From positions 1 to 7,875 of the forward strand of contig JAITSR010000354.1 in the NCBI GenBank assembly GCA_031287655.1: a stretch of 7,875 nt of DNA. Direction: 5' to 3'. The first letter of the stretch is position 1. Every line of letters begins with the position of its first letter. The stretch comes from Clostridiales bacterium (GTDB lineage Bacteria; Bacillota; Clostridia; WRLR01). This document shows positions 6,090 through 7,875 of the stretch, in pieces. Below the pieces are notes generated by a model. That model was not told the DNA's origin and ran no database searches. It saw nothing but the letters and a program-made list of their open reading frames with translations. A program made the position numbers and the translations under genes.

Positions 6090-7685
6090 GTGTTCAAAAC
6101 CATATTCGCAAAGCAGATTACGGTGCTGATCTCCGTTATCCTGATCGCGTTTGTCGTCGAGACGTCGGTGTTTTTTGTATTCCTCAGCGACGTCGTTTCC
6201 AATGAAAAAGAGACCGAGTTGGAGTACGTCGCCGATCAGCTCGACAACTTTATGCGCTATTACATGGCGAACAGCGAGAACCGGATGGCCGCGACCCAGC
6301 TCCGTCTCGCGATCGAAAGGACGGCCGAGCTGTACGACTCGATCATCATGGTGATCTACTCGGACGGCAGGCTGATCTACCCCGCGTCGTCCGGCGCGCT
6401 CCGGGACATTCTGACAAATGTGCTCGCGCAGTTCACCTATGACGGCGGGATTCTGCGGATCCGCGACGAGCGGCAGTACGCGCGCGCGTTTGCGCTCGCG
6501 GAGGGCGAAGTCTCAAAGGATACGGGCGATTTTCACGGCCTGTTTCGGGAGAGCGGCTATCCGTGGCTGAACCTCCAAAAAAAGTTTATGATCGAGTCCG
6601 CGGACGGGTTGGATTTTGTCTACGCGATCTCGATGCACGCGCCGATGCCCTTTGTGCAGCAGGCGCGTCTCACGATGATAGGACTTGTGTTTCAAGCCGC
6701 GATCGCCGCGACGCTGATCTCCGTCGTGATCGGTTTCTTCTTTTCGCGCCGCCTGACGCGCCCGATTCGTCTGATCAACGAGGCCGCGCGCGTGATCGCG
6801 AACGGCAATTTTTCCGAGCGGATACGGATCGAGTCGAAAGATGAGATCGGGCAGCTCGCGGGAACGTTCAACCACATGGTCGGCGAATTGGAAAATTTGG
6901 AGGTGACGCGGCGGGAGTTCATCGCGAATGTCTCACATGAGCTGCGCACGCCGATGACGTCGATCAAGGGCTTTGTCGAGGGCATTCTCGACGGGACGAT
7001 CCCGCGCGAAAATCAGGACCGCTACCTTAGGATCGTCAAGGACGAGACGGAGCGGCTGAACCGCCTTGTGAACAACCTGCTCGACATCGCGCGCCTCGAA
7101 TCCGGCGAATACCGGCTGAACATGACGCGGTTTGACGTCGTCGAGGTCACGCGGCGCTGCGTGATCAGCTTCGCGCGGCTGATCGAGGAAAAGAACCTCA
7201 AGATCGAGGCGAGCTTCGACCGCGACGAGATGTACGCGGAAGGGGACGCGGACAGCATTGAGCGCGTGATCTACAACCTCTTTCACAACGCGATCAAATT
7301 TTCCAATCCGGACGGCGGCATCCGCATTGCCGTGCGGGAGGACCGCGAGCTTTTGTCCGTCTCCGTCTCCGACGACGGGGTCGGGATCGCGGAGGACGAG
7401 CTCACGAAAATCTGGGAGCGGTTCTACAAGTCCGACAAGTCGCGCGGGCAGGACAAGGTCGGCACGGGCCTTGGCCTTTCGATCATTCGCAACATCATTC
7501 ACGAGCACAAGCAAAAGATCAACGTGTTCAGCAAGCTGGGCGAGGGTACGACGTTTGAATTTACGCTGAAAAAGGCCGCGGACGAGCCGGAAAAAGAGTG
7601 GATATACGGGGGGGGAGTGTACTTTTTCACCGCGGAAAAAGTACCAAAAACGCGCCGGGGGTTTCGAATTCCCCCGGACCCCTAA
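6090..7685 (+). CDS. Two-TM sensor histidine kinase (PhoR/WalK/ResE-like)
   Basis: A 531-residue inner-membrane kinase, expected to autophosphorylate and pass phosphate to the adjacent regulator. TM1 is ~10-32, an extracytoplasmic sensor ~33-193, TM2 ~194-218, HAMP ~216-270. The HisKA H-box SHELRTP carries H283. HATPase motifs are the N-box (N400 in FHNAIKFSNP), G1 (DDGVGI, 428-433), an F-box WERFYK, and G2 (GTGLGL, 458-463). There is no PAS domain between HAMP and HisKA. GTG 6090 is chosen for its ribosome binding site and for placing TM1 at the N-terminus. Only 2 bases separate it from the regulator stop, so translation is probably coupled. The catalytic domain should end near residue 496; residues ~507-531 are encoded by a hairpin-rich intergenic element and a G8 tract, so the tail is probably not functional sequence. 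The sensor's ligand is unknown. Confidence 0.95.
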   Translation: MFKTIFAKQITVLISVILIAFVVETSVFFVFLSDVVSNEKETELEYVADQLDNFMRYYMANSENRMAATQLRLAIERTAELYDSIIMVIYSDGRLIYPASSGALRDILTNVLAQFTYDGGILRIRDERQYARAFALAEGEVSKDTGDFHGLFRESGYPWLNLQKKFMIESADGLDFVYAISMHAPMPFVQQARLTMIGLVFQAAIAATLISVVIGFFFSRRLTRPIRLINEAARVIANGNFSERIRIESKDEIGQLAGTFNHMVGELENLEVTRREFIANVSHELRTPMTSIKGFVEGILDGTIPRENQDRYLRIVKDETERLNRLVNNLLDIARLESGEYRLNMTRFDVVEVTRRCVISFARLIEEKNLKIEASFDRDEMYAEGDADSIERVIYNLFHNAIKFSNPDGGIRIAVREDRELLSVSVSDDGVGIAEDELTKIWERFYKSDKSRGQDKVGTGLGLSIIRNIIHEHKQKINVFSKLGEGTTFEFTLKKAADEPEKEWIYGGGVYFFTAEKVPKTRRGFRIPPDP

Positions 7686-7770
7686 ACGCCCAGGGGCTCC
7701 GGATTCAGAAACCAGACGGGTGACATCGGTCTCCCACCGGGAAACCGATGCCCCTGGACCCAGGGAAAGT
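7608..7770. repeat. Hairpin-rich intergenic element overlapping the kinase 3' end
   Basis: A compact series of inverted repeats starts with a G8 tract (7608-7615). Then come a perfect 10-bp stem GTACTTTTTC/GAAAAAGTAC (7619-7628 / 7635-7644), a 7-bp GC stem CCGGGGG/CCCCCGG (7655-7661 / 7671-7677) enclosing TTCGAA, and an outer 8-bp stem CCAGGGGC/GCCCCTGG (7690-7697 / 7750-7757) enclosing an inner hairpin CATCGGT/ACCGATG (7724-7730 / 7744-7750) with a further 4-bp TCCC/GGGA extension. This density of stems suggests a mobile or multicopy intergenic element or a structured RNA. Copy number cannot be judged from one window. Confidence 0.6.
7619..7644. terminator. Perfect 10-bp hairpin, possible transcript end or processing stem
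   Basis: GTACTTTTTC and GAAAAAGTAC are exact inverted repeats around ACCGCG. The stem lies within the last codons of the kinase frame, and the following bases (CAAAAACG) are A-rich rather than T-rich on the + strand, so it is not a classical + strand intrinsic terminator. The T5 run is inside the left arm. It may instead be part of the repeat element. Confidence 0.3.
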
Positions 7771-7817
7771 GCAAAACCGCTATTATTGTTTAACAAGAAA
7801 GGGATAGACCGTCAGCG

Positions 7818-7875
7818 ATGTGGAAACCCAGTCTCAAATATGTGATAGCGCGCCTTCCGCGCGGGAGCGGCGAAT
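7818..7875 (+). CDS. Possible 5' fragment of a further gene, cut by the window edge
   Basis: After the structured element an AAAGGGA (7798-7804) precedes two overlapping candidate starts: ATG 7818 (MWKPSLKYVIARLPRGSGE) and GTG 7820 in another frame (beginning VETQSQICDSAPSARERR). Both stay open to the window end. The spacing from the purine-rich site (13 or 15 bases) is long for either. A TATTAT at 7781-7786 could be a -10 element, but I see no matching -35. Too short to assign a function or to choose the frame. Confidence 0.3.
   Translation, partial: MWKPSLKYVIARLPRGSGE

Noticed and set aside
7655..7677. Intrinsic terminator after the kinase
   Set aside because: The GC stem is followed by ACCCCTAA rather than a T-run, so a rho-independent terminator is not supported on the + strand.
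6933..7796. Minus-strand 287-codon frame opposite the kinase 3' end and repeat element
   Set aside because: It mirrors the HATPase codons and the hairpin element; no domain is visible and its start lies in the AT-rich spacer without clear signals.

Overview
The window looks like chromosomal DNA from a GC-rich member of the Firmicutes, probably a Clostridia/Oscillospiraceae-type gut lineage. The evidence is GC-rich third codon positions, GGAGG/GAGGT ribosome binding sites, a Pol I whose proofreading site is worn down as in Bacillus-type enzymes, and a YchF plus PhoB/PhoR-like gene set. The taxonomy is inference. All recognised genes are on the + strand.

Region 1 (1-3779): four heptad repeats at the left edge, a good sigma-A type promoter (43-71), a short leader with a GC hairpin, then one very long ORF. 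This ORF encodes a complete DNA polymerase I (5' nuclease, degenerate 3'-5' exonuclease fold, polymerase) joined in frame through an Ala/Pro-rich linker to an apparently complete dephospho-CoA kinase (CoaE). This PolA-CoaE fusion is the most notable item in the window.

Region 2 (3780-5326): a 116-residue protein I do not recognise, preceded by a strong ribosome binding site, followed 18 bases later by ychF, an ATPase of the Obg-related family. They probably share a transcript, possibly with polA-coaE. A second set of four heptad repeats, inverted relative to the first, lies just after ychF, so the block polA-coaE / unknown / ychF is bracketed by inverted copies.

Region 3 (5398-7685): a two-component system. 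An OmpR/PhoB-type response regulator is followed 2 bases later by a two-TM sensor histidine kinase with HAMP, HisKA and HATPase domains. The kinase signal is unknown. Its last ~25 codons run into a hairpin-rich intergenic element (7608-7770) with a G8 tract, so the natural C-terminus appears to have been replaced or extended by repeat DNA.

Region 4 (7686-7875): the rest of that structured element, an AT-rich patch, and possibly the first codons of another gene cut by the window edge. I saw no tRNA, rRNA, CRISPR array, transposase or phage gene.
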